Shown one piece after another: positions 1-6,019 of a stretch of 8,710 nucleotides of DNA (within the stretch, counting starts at the first letter, position 1; every line of letters starts with the position of its first letter). The DNA comes from SAR202 cluster bacterium (GTDB lineage: Bacteria > Chloroflexota > Dehalococcoidia > UBA3495), in contig VFFT01000062.1 of assembly GCA_009392775.1 (NCBI GenBank), positions 1-8,710 on the forward strand. The letters are read 5' to 3'. A model generated the notes under the pieces. It was given only the letters and a program-made list of their open reading frames with translations. It was not told where the DNA came from and made no database searches. The translations under genes were made by a program, and so were the position numbers.

Positions 1-539
1 CCCCCAGCATAGTCCATGTAACTGGACACCAGATCCAAATGTCCGTTGTCGTCCAGACTTCTCCATATATTTACAGCCTTAGTGGGAAACATCCGGTTAG
101 AAAAACTTACTATAAAGACTCCCCCGGTTTTCAGAATACGATTTATCTCTTTGCATACAGAAACAGGCTGCGTCAAATACTGCACTGAAACAGTTATAAC
201 CACTGCGTCAAAATATTCATCGTCGAATGGTAAAAGAGGATCCTCATTTACGTTATGAATCACATGTTCGTCTAAATCTGGATTGTCTAGCATTTCTTCG
301 ACGTTCATACCTAAGCCGACCAATCTCCGCTTTAAATGACCGTGAGGCCAATGTGATCTCCAGCTGCTCATAAAATCCAAAACAACAGAATCCGCTGGGA
401 TAAAATCACGGAACACTGCACTCACTGTTTGGATAGCATTATCGTCAATATGTACTACTTTTCTTGGCTGGGAATAGAAAAATTCGTCATTTGACTCGTC
501 TTGTCGGCTGAAATACTGCCCTTGGGGCTCTGAAGCCAT
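1..539 (-). CDS. Class I SAM-dependent methyltransferase, C-terminal part cut by window edge
   Basis: The reading frame is open from an ATG at 539 to the left edge (179 residues seen), so the C-terminus is missing. Residues 52-60 (VVLDFMSSW) form the SAM-binding first strand and loop, in the variant where the usual GxGxG is replaced by a DxMSSW-type loop. GLGMN (75-79) would be the second strand, PFDDEYFDAVVI (104-115) motif IV, LKTGGVFIVSFSNR (136-149) the post-catalytic strand, and FPTKA follows at 151-155. I recognise this as a methyltransferase type 11-like family found in many environmental bacteria; the substrate is unknown. Tandem in-frame ATGs lie at 542 and 539, with AGGTG at 546-550; the second ATG has the better spacing (6 nt). 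It is divergent from the CMD-family gene across about 130 bp. Confidence 0.85.
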   Translation of the reverse strand, partial: MASEPQGQYFSRQDESNDEFFYSQPRKVVHIDDNAIQTVSAVFRDFIPADSVVLDFMSSWRSHWPHGHLKRRLVGLGMNVEEMLDNPDLDEHVIHNVNEDPLLPFDDEYFDAVVITVSVQYLTQPVSVCKEINRILKTGGVFIVSFSNRMFPTKAVNIWRSLDDNGHLDLVSSYMDYAG

Positions 540-600
540 CATATGCACCTATTCATATAGTTAATTACGCCTAGTGTACCAAAGAAATGGACCGTACAAG

Positions 601-629
601 GTGAAATTAGCCCAAGTAAGAGATACAAT
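601..629 (+). promoter_or_regulatory. Candidate sigma70-type promoter for the CMD-family gene
   Basis: GTGAAA at 601-606 (4 of 6 to TTGACA) and TACAAT at 624-629 (5 of 6 to TATAAT) are separated by 17 bp. Transcription would start near 636, giving a leader of about 32 nt that includes the strong ribosome binding site AAGAGGAG at 654-661. This is a motif match only. Confidence 0.4.
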
Positions 630-667
630 CTCCGAAATACCACTCTACAAAGAAAGAGGAGTTAATA

Positions 668-1048
668 ATGTCCACTCAACAAGGGAAAGATTTTTTAGAC
701 GAGACTGCTCAAAATCGTGGATACACCCTGGAAATGCACAAGATAATGGCGATAGCTGATATAGAATGGGCACAAAAATATAACGCTTTTATTGCGGCAA
801 CCTACACCGGGCAACGCACGCTAGACAGAAAAACAAAAGAATTATTGCAGATAGTAGTGGAAGCAGCTCTTCGAGCTGATGTAGAACAGATCCAAGCTCA
901 TGTACGGGTCGCTTTACAAGAAGGAGCCACGCCACAGGAAATACTAGAATCCCTTCAAGCAGTAATAGCACCTATGGGTGCACTTGCATTTAGGAGAGGC
1001 CTCCAAGCATGGGCTGCTGAGACTGGATTTGAAATCCCTGAAGATTAA
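668..1048 (+). CDS. Carboxymuconolactone decarboxylase (CMD) family protein, PcaC-like, no CxxC
   Basis: This 126-residue protein fits the all-helical CMD/AhpD fold at its usual single-domain length. The CMD region spans about residues 35-115 and includes LDRKTKELLQIVVEAALRA (52-70), the helix with H78 (VEQIQAHVRVAL), the turn GATPQEILESLQAVI (86-100), and a Gly/Ala-rich last helix. The protein contains no cysteine at all, so it cannot work as an AhpD-type CxxC peroxidase; the arrangement is closer to PcaC-type decarboxylases. The true substrate is not known. The start is firm: AAGAGGAG at 654-661 lies 6 nt before the ATG. It stands alone on its strand and ends on the palindromic terminator shared with the convergent FAH-family gene. 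Confidence 0.85.
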   Translation: MSTQQGKDFLDETAQNRGYTLEMHKIMAIADIEWAQKYNAFIAATYTGQRTLDRKTKELLQIVVEAALRADVEQIQAHVRVALQEGATPQEILESLQAVIAPMGALAFRRGLQAWAAETGFEIPED

Positions 1049-1093
1049 TATAAAGCCGGACCTGTCTTATAAGACAGGTCCGGCTTTATATTA
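1046..1093. terminator. Bidirectional intrinsic terminator, perfect 48-bp palindrome containing both stop codons
   Basis: The two 24-nt arms are exact reverse complements, centred between 1069 and 1070 on CTTATAAG. The hairpin has an AT-rich foot, a GC-rich middle (GCCGGACCTGTC) and a short TATA-type tip. The left end TAA (1046-1048) is the stop of the CMD-family gene and the right end TTA (1091-1093) is the reversed TAA stop of the FAH-family gene. T-rich runs close the stem in both directions (CTTTATATTACTTTT on plus, CTTTATATTAATCTT on minus), as expected for a two-way terminator between convergent genes. Confidence 0.9.
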
Positions 1094-1876
1094 CTTTTGC
1101 CATTGAACTGGATTACTGAGAACCCCTATACCATCTATAGTGATGTCGCACACATCGCCATCTTTCATGTTTTCCTGAGCTCCGTCTGTACCCATCCATA
1201 ATACATCCCCTGGATACAATGTCAGGTACTGACTCATACGGCTTATGAATTGGCGAACACTGAAAATGGCCCCAGACATATTGTATTGATATAAAACCTT
1301 ACCATTAAGGCTAATACTCACGTTGCAATTTTCCGGATCAATGCCGTCTGTTACTATCCAAGGGCCCATTGGTTTAAAGGTGTCAGTATTCTTACCTCTC
1401 CACAATGTCCTGTCTCCGTGCTGCCACGTTCGTTCACTTACATCGTTTCCGATTGTATACCCAAACACATAATCTAATGCTTCTTCTTCTGTTACATGCT
1501 TACATTGCTTGCCTATCACGGCAACTAATTCTCCTTCATATTGAAGGACTTCGGTAGCATCAGATGGCACTATAATTGGTTCTCCATCAGCTGTTAAAGC
1601 ATTATTAGCTCTATATCCGACGTCGGCTGCCGGAGGAAAGTGTGGTTCTTCTCCGCGCAGGTGCGCAATCTCTGTAACATGTTCCCTAAAATTAATCCCC
1701 GCCGCATAAAACGTCGGAGGAATGACCGGCACTAACAATTTCACGGAATCCAGCGAGTAGCTGTTATCCGTCTTTATGTAAGTATCAAACGGACTCCCTG
1801 AAACTTCTACAACTGTATCGCCCTCTATGATTCCATAAACTCCGTGACCACCGGAATCAAACCTACACCATTTCAT
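1091..1876 (-). CDS. Fumarylacetoacetate hydrolase (FAH) family protein
   Basis: This 261-residue protein has a complete FAH-fold catalytic core. The family hydrolyses or isomerises C-C bonds in acylpyruvates and related dicarbonyls (acylpyruvase, homoprotocatechuate-pathway isomerase/decarboxylase, fumarylacetoacetase). Visible marks are the likely catalytic H66 and E69 in INFREHVTEI, the metal-binding E114 and E116 in YEGEL, and D145 in GNDVSERTWQ. The 29-residue spacing from E116 to D145 matches FAHD-type enzymes. RGKNTDTFKPMGPWIV (160-175) is the substrate-loop motif, and GDVLWMGT (223-230) replaces the more common GDVIxTGTP. I chose the ATG at 1876 rather than one six codons upstream because AAAGGGGG precedes it by 4 nt. 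It is divergent from the SDR gene. The exact reaction cannot be assigned. Confidence 0.9.
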   Translation of the reverse strand: MKWCRFDSGGHGVYGIIEGDTVVEVSGSPFDTYIKTDNSYSLDSVKLLVPVIPPTFYAAGINFREHVTEIAHLRGEEPHFPPAADVGYRANNALTADGEPIIVPSDATEVLQYEGELVAVIGKQCKHVTEEEALDYVFGYTIGNDVSERTWQHGDRTLWRGKNTDTFKPMGPWIVTDGIDPENCNVSISLNGKVLYQYNMSGAIFSVRQFISRMSQYLTLYPGDVLWMGTDGAQENMKDGDVCDITIDGIGVLSNPVQWQK

Positions 1877-1880
1877 ATAG

Positions 1881-1888
1881 CCCCCTTT
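1881..1888 (-). promoter_or_regulatory. Ribosome binding site fixing the FAH-family start
   Basis: Read on the minus strand this is AAAGGGGG, ending 4 nt before the ATG at 1876. The alternative ATG at 1894 would lie upstream of this site, so the shorter 261-residue protein is preferred. Confidence 0.6.
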
Positions 1889-1913
1889 ATACAACTAGTT
1901 GGCCAATTTTTGC

Positions 1914-1943
1914 ATCATACCGCATTACGGTCAAGATAGACAA
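1914..1943 (-). promoter_or_regulatory. Candidate promoter for the FAH-family gene
   Basis: On the minus strand, TTGTCT (1943-1938; 4 of 6 to TTGACA) is followed after 18 bp by TATGAT (1919-1914; 5 of 6 to TATAAT). Transcription would begin near 1907, giving a leader of about 30 nt before the ATG at 1876. A second -35-like hexamer, TTGACC, lies in between, but its matching -10 is poor. Motif match only. Confidence 0.4.
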
Positions 1944-1951
1944 AATATCAG

Positions 1952-1960
1952 TGATACAAT
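1952..1960 (+). promoter_or_regulatory. Candidate extended -10 promoter for the SDR gene
   Basis: TGATACAAT fits the extended -10 pattern TGnTATAAT with one mismatch. The matching -35 region (about 1931-1937) is weak, which is usual for extended -10 promoters. It overlaps the -35 of the divergent FAH-family promoter. Transcription would begin near 1967, giving a leader of about 36 nt with GAGGT at 1995-1999 before the ATG. Confidence 0.35.
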
Positions 1961-2002
1961 TAGTCCCAATCATAAAACTGTGTATATAGATGACGAGGTT
2001 AT

Positions 2003-2770
2003 ATGCGTTTAGAAGGTAAAACTACCATGATTACAGGCGCCAGCCGAAATATTGGCAGGCAAATAGCATTAACATTTGCTAGAGAAGGTTCTGACTTAAT
2101 ATTAAACACACGATCTAGCAAGAACGAGTTGAATGAAGTGGCTTCCGCATGCGCCGACTTAGGAGTCAAAACACATATCATATTAGGGGACGTATCAGAT
2201 CCCGATAAATGCTCCGAAATGGTTCAAGAAGGAATTAATTCTCTCGGCAAAATTGATGTATTAGTTAGCAACGTCGCAATCCGCCCTCACAAGCCAATCT
2301 TGGATGTATCGAATGAAGAATGGCAGACGGTTATGCGTACCAACCTATTTCCTGCTTTTTATTTAATTAAAGCAGTTCTCCCAGATATGCAAAAAAGAAA
2401 GTCCGGCAGCATTATTGCTCTAGGAGGACAAGCTGCCATTACAGGTCGTCCAGAAACCGCATCAGTAACTACTGCGAAACATGGACTGTTAGGTCTTTTG
2501 AGAGCCGTAGCTGCAGAAATGGCTCCGTACAATATTAGAGCTAATATGGTGAATCCAGGATCGACCGACACTCAACGACTAAATCCTGAATGGTATCCAG
2601 AGTTTGAACAACTAGACCGAGGGTCTTCTGAACATCTAAAAGGAATCCCGATGGGAAGACAAGGAACGGTTGATGATATCGCAAACGCTTGTTTATTCTT
2701 TGCAAGCGACGAGTCTGCCTATATCACAGGTGATAGGCTCAACGTAGTTGGCGGAAGATATATAGTGTAA
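2003..2770 (+). CDS. SDR-fold protein with degenerate catalytic site
   Basis: At 255 residues this has the length and layout of a classical short-chain dehydrogenase, closest in feel to FabG-type reductases. The nucleotide-binding TGASRNIG (11-18) has Asn where the family has Gly. D63 follows in GDVSD; SNVA (89-92) replaces NNAG; N114 (TNL) and K159 are present; and the end ASDESAYITG (234-243) plus NVVGG is typical. Aligned by eye to E. coli FabG without gaps, the catalytic Ser falls on G142 (ALGGQAA) and the catalytic Tyr on V155 (ASVTTAK), so the YxxxK motif reads VxxxK. It may therefore have lost classical dehydrogenase activity or use another mechanism. The start is supported by GAGGT at 1995-1999, with a short gap. 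It is divergent from the FAH-family gene and convergent with the ROK gene, 16 bp between stops. Confidence 0.88.
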   Translation: MRLEGKTTMITGASRNIGRQIALTFAREGSDLILNTRSSKNELNEVASACADLGVKTHIILGDVSDPDKCSEMVQEGINSLGKIDVLVSNVAIRPHKPILDVSNEEWQTVMRTNLFPAFYLIKAVLPDMQKRKSGSIIALGGQAAITGRPETASVTTAKHGLLGLLRAVAAEMAPYNIRANMVNPGSTDTQRLNPEWYPEFEQLDRGSSEHLKGIPMGRQGTVDDIANACLFFASDESAYITGDRLNVVGGRYIV

Positions 2771-2786
2771 ATCCTAAACATACCAA

Positions 2787-3788
2787 TCACATATCTTGGA
2801 GGTATGATTGCACCATCAAAGACGCTCCAATCATACCTGATGAATCTCCTAGTTGTGCATACATGATTTCAAAGTCCTTGTGTCTTTCACTCATTAGTGA
2901 ATCCGATATTTGAGACTTAAGGTTTCCGAGTAGATTTGTAGTTGATAACCCTACCGTCACTCCTCCGCCAAGAACCACTAGATCAGGATTGAAACTATGA
3001 ATCAAATCTGATATTCCGCGAGCTAAGTCAGAAATAACTTCGTTGATTATCCTTTCACTTAGACTATCACCCGCACTATAGGCCGTAAAAACATCCTGAG
3101 AGCTAAGTCTTGTAATATCGATATTGTTTAGTATCGTTGTCTCAGAGCGATTCGATAAAGCATTAACGGTTTTTCTGGCAATCGCTGTACCTGAGACAAG
3201 AGCCTCGAGGCATCCTCTACCTCCGCAATTACACAGATCGGCCGAAGAACTGGTATCAATCTTAATATGACCTATTTCTGCGGCCATACCGTGCGCACCT
3301 AATAAAATATTACCCCGGTCGATCACTCCGCCTCCTACACCTGTACTTATAGTAAGATAGAGCAGTGTTTTAACGTCTCTCCCAACCTTTCTCTGGCACA
3401 ATCCGGCTCCAAGGTGATATTCAGCGAGGGCGGCCAAGGTAGCATCATTCCCAATATGTATCGGGTAAATCAATCTATCCTGCCAGGCTTCAATAAGAGA
3501 AATACCATTGAGCTCTAGTAAATTTGGAGGGGTGTAAAATATACCTGATTCCACATCTATAGGCCCTGCAACTGCTATTCCTATGCCTAGAATGGGTGTT
3601 GATTGGCACCAGCTGATCGCCTCTAATAGTGCCTCTTCTCCTACCCTTAGCATATTCTCAGACCCGGTTCCTTGGGGAGTAGGGACTCGCGTAGTCCACA
3701 TAAGTTCTCCGGCGTGATTGACTACCGACGTCCTCGCCCAGCTACCTCCCCAGTCCATTGCTACTATTACTCCAGCCTGGCTAGACAT
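2787..3788 (-). CDS. ROK family sugar kinase (glucokinase-like)
   Basis: This 333-residue protein is a full-length ROK kinase, a family that phosphorylates glucose, fructose or N-acetylated amino sugars with ATP in the cytoplasm. The phosphate-binding site is MDWGGSWART (11-20), where the usual DIGGTK reads DWGGSW. AGPID (74-78) and the catalytic pair N114-D115 (IGNDATLAALAE) follow, then STGVGGG (148-154). EIGH (171-174) with CNCGGRGCLE (186-195) gives the ROK zinc site: H174, C186, C188, C193. The second phosphate motif is VVLGGGV (271-277). No N-terminal DNA-binding domain is present, so it is an enzyme rather than a ROK repressor. AGAGGA at 3797-3802 is 8 nt before the ATG. It is the last gene of the ccm-type operon, 20 bp after the thioredoxin gene. 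The sugar substrate is not certain. Confidence 0.92.
   Translation of the reverse strand: MSSQAGVIVAMDWGGSWARTSVVNHAGELMWTTRVPTPQGTGSENMLRVGEEALLEAISWCQSTPILGIGIAVAGPIDVESGIFYTPPNLLELNGISLIEAWQDRLIYPIHIGNDATLAALAEYHLGAGLCQRKVGRDVKTLLYLTISTGVGGGVIDRGNILLGAHGMAAEIGHIKIDTSSSADLCNCGGRGCLEALVSGTAIARKTVNALSNRSETTILNNIDITRLSSQDVFTAYSAGDSLSERIINEVISDLARGISDLIHSFNPDLVVLGGGVTVGLSTTNLLGNLKSQISDSLMSERHKDFEIMYAQLGDSSGMIGASLMVQSYLQDM
2800..2838. repeat. 11-bp perfect inverted repeat at the SDR/ROK convergent end
   Basis: AGGTATGATTG (2800-2810) and CAATCATACCT (2828-2838) form an 11-bp stem with a 17-nt loop. It lies inside the last codons of the ROK gene and just past the SDR stop, so it could end SDR transcription. 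There is no T-run after it and the stem is AT-rich, so it may be incidental. A weaker alternative pairs CATACC (2779-2784) with GGTATG (2801-2806). Confidence 0.35.
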
Positions 3789-3808
3789 GTCACATATCCT
3801 CTGCTCTA

Positions 3809-4369
3809 TCAGTACGAGCCGTCAGATAGCATTTCATCAATAGTGGAACTTAATATCTCTTCGCTAATAGGGCCTCGAAACTTTTTCTGAATGTAGCCAT
3901 ATTGATCAATAAAATATTTCTCAGGCACACCGGCAACCCCATAATTAATCGCTATATTGCCACTAACATCAATTCCATTTGCGTAGGGCACAGAAAATTC
4001 CTCCACAAAGCTTTCCGCGGACGACTCATTATCCCAAATGTTTATTCCTATAAATTCCACATTATTATTAGAATATGCGTTATAACCATCATTCAATAAC
4101 TGAGCTTCATACCTGCACGGTTCACACCAAGAAGCCCAAAAATCAATCAATACAATTTTTCCTTTGAAATCAGCTAAGCTTATATTTCGACCGTCCATAG
4201 TAGTTAGATTGAAAGCACTAGCGGCACGTGGTTCGACCGCAACAGCTTTAAAGTCTCGATTTAAGCCAGTTGGCTGACTATATCCTGGCAAGGAAGCCCA
4301 AACTAATAAGCCCAATATACCAATTATCGGCACGGCTACACCGATCATTAACCATATCCGAACCGTCAC
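3809..4369 (-). CDS. Membrane-anchored thioredoxin-like thiol-disulfide oxidoreductase, CcmG/DsbE/TlpA type
   Basis: This 186-residue protein reduces disulfides outside the cytoplasm; in cytochrome c maturation, CcmG/ResA-type proteins keep the haem-binding cysteines of apocytochrome c reduced. Residues 5-26 are a hydrophobic N-terminal anchor. The AhpC/TSA-thioredoxin domain runs from about 50 to 183, with the active site WCEPC (C82 and C85) after LIDFWAS, and GVPE (147-150) with the likely cis-Pro149, typical of CcmG/DsbE. The start codon is GTG, overlapping the stop of the upstream gene as GTGA, with GGAGGT at 4373-4378 just upstream; translational coupling is likely. Position after ccmH, ccmF and a ccmI-like gene supports a role in cytochrome c biogenesis. 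Confidence 0.9.
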   Translation of the reverse strand: MTVRIWLMIGVAVPIIGILGLLVWASLPGYSQPTGLNRDFKAVAVEPRAASAFNLTTMDGRNISLADFKGKIVLIDFWASWCEPCRYEAQLLNDGYNAYSNNNVEFIGINIWDNESSAESFVEEFSVPYANGIDVSGNIAINYGVAGVPEKYFIDQYGYIQKKFRGPISEEILSSTIDEMLSDGSY

Positions 4370-5586
4370 CTGACCTCCCTACTATCCATCATTTGTAGAA
4401 GTCGGTTCTTCAATATAAGCCGTTCACGGTCATACTCACGCTTGCTCGATTGCCCTGTCATAGCATTTTCGTCAAGTAGGGCTATTTTTTCTATGATTTG
4501 ATCCCTAGTATCTCCAGAGCCGATGCTCTTTCCAATTATTTTACTTCTAATTCCAATATAGATTGAGTAAAATAAAACAAATAGCAATACGATACCGACG
4601 CAAATGGGCATGGCCCAGTACCAAAATTTAGGTTGTAACAATCTATTCCAGAGACTGGATACTATCCCCATTTCTGGTAAATCAACTACCTCTACGGACA
4701 AACCTTGTTTTGGACTGCGAGAGCGTGCTTCCCAAACAGTATAATCAATACCCTCAATATTAATTTGCGACTCTTCCATTAGTCCTATTACTTTGGGTGA
4801 GTTTTCATGCTTCGGAATCAAAACCTGGTACAACTCCGCACCTTGCATCAGGTTTTGCTTAAATGTAGCAGTATCTCCTCTGTAGGGAAATCTATAAGTA
4901 TACGTGACTGAATGTGATCCCGGTGCGATTGGGGACGTCAAAGCAAACCCAGTACCCATAGGTATAATTTGCCCGCCTACCAAATCCGATTGCAAGTCCA
5001 AATCCGCTGCCCCTTCAGGCAAAGAAAATCTCATAAAACTGAAGAGGCCTTGACTCACCGTATTGAGGTCTGGAATCAGACTAAAATCACTGGTGTTGGA
5101 TAAGCTAACAAATTCAACGGCCTCGATCATCTGATCTTTTTCATTTATATCTGCGATAATCAAGGTATGGGTGCTTACAGAAATAACAGATAAATCCTGA
5201 GTCGGTTCATATATAGTAATTGAAATAGGTTCGAATAAATCTTCTTCAGCCAACAACACGCTATAACTCATCCCGCCATAATCGACACCTAGCGCATACC
5301 CCACACCATTTTCAAGGGACACATCATCAAATACGAATCTACCTACCTCATCAGTTAGAGACTCATACGTGGTAACGTCTTGGCCCATGTTATTGAAGGA
5401 ATACAGGACTAGAGGAAGACCAGCATCAACAACATAATCATTCGTACCATTAACAACTATCCCGGTAATAACAGTCGGACTCTGTGCATATACGCGTGCC
5501 ACGGTGAAAATCCCAATAAGCACGAGACACAACAAACCAACGGCAAAGAACGGCAATGTACGTTTTATACCACTATTACAATGCAT
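4366..5586 (-). CDS. Secreted-face, membrane-anchored beta-sandwich protein with CcmI-like C-terminal tail, function unknown
   Basis: I do not recognise a named family for the whole 406-residue protein. An N-terminal signal segment (about 9-32) ends in VYAQSP, with likely cleavage after A34. Residues about 37-125 look like a carboxypeptidase-regulatory/transthyretin-like beta-sandwich (ITGIVVNGT, then DEVGRFVFDDV). A further beta-rich extracytoplasmic region extends to about 310, followed by one membrane helix (about 321-346, FWYWAMPICVGIVLLFVLF) and a charged helical cytoplasmic tail (about 358-406). That tail resembles the helical hairpin of the adjacent CcmI-like protein. The ATG at 5586 is preferred over a start 23 codons upstream because AGAGGA (5590-5595) precedes it, because it gives a standard signal peptide, and because it avoids overlapping the upstream gene. 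It sits between the ccmI-like and ccmG-like genes, suggesting a helper role in cytochrome c assembly (inference). Confidence 0.8.
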   Translation of the reverse strand: MHCNSGIKRTLPFFAVGLLCLVLIGIFTVARVYAQSPTVITGIVVNGTNDYVVDAGLPLVLYSFNNMGQDVTTYESLTDEVGRFVFDDVSLENGVGYALGVDYGGMSYSVLLAEEDLFEPISITIYEPTQDLSVISVSTHTLIIADINEKDQMIEAVEFVSLSNTSDFSLIPDLNTVSQGLFSFMRFSLPEGAADLDLQSDLVGGQIIPMGTGFALTSPIAPGSHSVTYTYRFPYRGDTATFKQNLMQGAELYQVLIPKHENSPKVIGLMEESQINIEGIDYTVWEARSRSPKQGLSVEVVDLPEMGIVSSLWNRLLQPKFWYWAMPICVGIVLLFVLFYSIYIGIRSKIIGKSIGSGDTRDQIIEKIALLDENAMTGQSSKREYDRERLILKNRLLQMMDSREVR

Positions 5587-5593
5587 TGTTCCT

Positions 5594-5965
5594 CTAAAAA
5601 GTCTCCGTTTCACCCACAGGCTTATCATCAGAATTTTGCAACCGGAGTCGGGCAATAGCTATTTCATGCTCCACACCAGTTTCTAATTCATTAGATCGTC
5701 CAATTTCCATCTGCTGTATACAAGTAGCCGCGTCATCTCGATATTGATCCAGTTCTCTATTGAAAGCTTCCTCAGATATGTTTCCCATACCGTATTCCAA
5801 CTGCAGCGTGCGAATTGACCGAAGTATATTATCTAACTCTGAAGTAGAATCAGCGAACTCCATTGGAGCATCACTCATATTTGGAAAATATCTGTTTTTG
5901 AAGAATGGATATACCACGACTCCTACACAAAATACTCCTAGTAATACAGATAAAAAAACTGACAT
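5594..5965 (-). CDS. Short CcmI-like cytochrome c biogenesis protein, no TPR region
   Basis: This 123-residue protein has one N-terminal membrane helix (about 2-22, VFLSVLLGVFCVGVVVYPFF), then a linker and a helical hairpin (about 45-87) of the form LDNILRSIRTLQLEYGMG...SEEAFNREL. This matches the N-terminal part of CcmI, the scaffold that hands apocytochrome c to the CcmF/CcmH haem lyase. Full CcmI proteins add a long TPR domain; this one stops soon after the hairpin. I chose the ATG at 5965, with AGG about 10 nt upstream; a GTG at 5974 is the alternative but would have the AGG immediately next to it. The stop is 7 bp before the next gene, and the ccmF-like gene ends 54 bp upstream. The family call rests on pattern and context. 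Confidence 0.75.
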   Translation of the reverse strand: MSVFLSVLLGVFCVGVVVYPFFKNRYFPNMSDAPMEFADSTSELDNILRSIRTLQLEYGMGNISEEAFNRELDQYRDDAATCIQQMEIGRSNELETGVEHEIAIARLRLQNSDDKPVGETETF

Positions 5966-6019
5966 AAATATCACGCCTAACCCGGTAGCAGTGTACTAGA
6001 AAAGTTTGCTCCTCATATT

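Noticed and set aside
46..258. Plus-strand 70-codon frame at the left edge
   Set aside because: It is antisense to the methyltransferase, whose frame carries clear family motifs; the plus-strand translation shows none.
574..759. Plus-strand 61-codon frame before and over the CMD-family gene
   Set aside because: It has no good ribosome binding site and overlaps the well-supported CMD-family gene in another frame.
1877..1894. Six-codon upstream extension of the FAH-family protein (ATG at 1894)
   Set aside because: The ribosome binding site AAAGGGGG lies between that ATG and the internal one, and would be within the coding region.
5587..5655. 23-codon upstream extension of the 406-residue protein
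   Set aside because: It would overlap the CcmI-like gene by over 60 bp, place a polar stretch before the signal peptide, and ignore the AGAGGA just before the ATG at 5586.
6009..6014. Minus-strand GAGGAG just after the ccmF stop, as sign of a tiny gene
   Set aside because: The only nearby start gives a frame of about six codons; no usable start follows at proper distance, so it is treated as chance.
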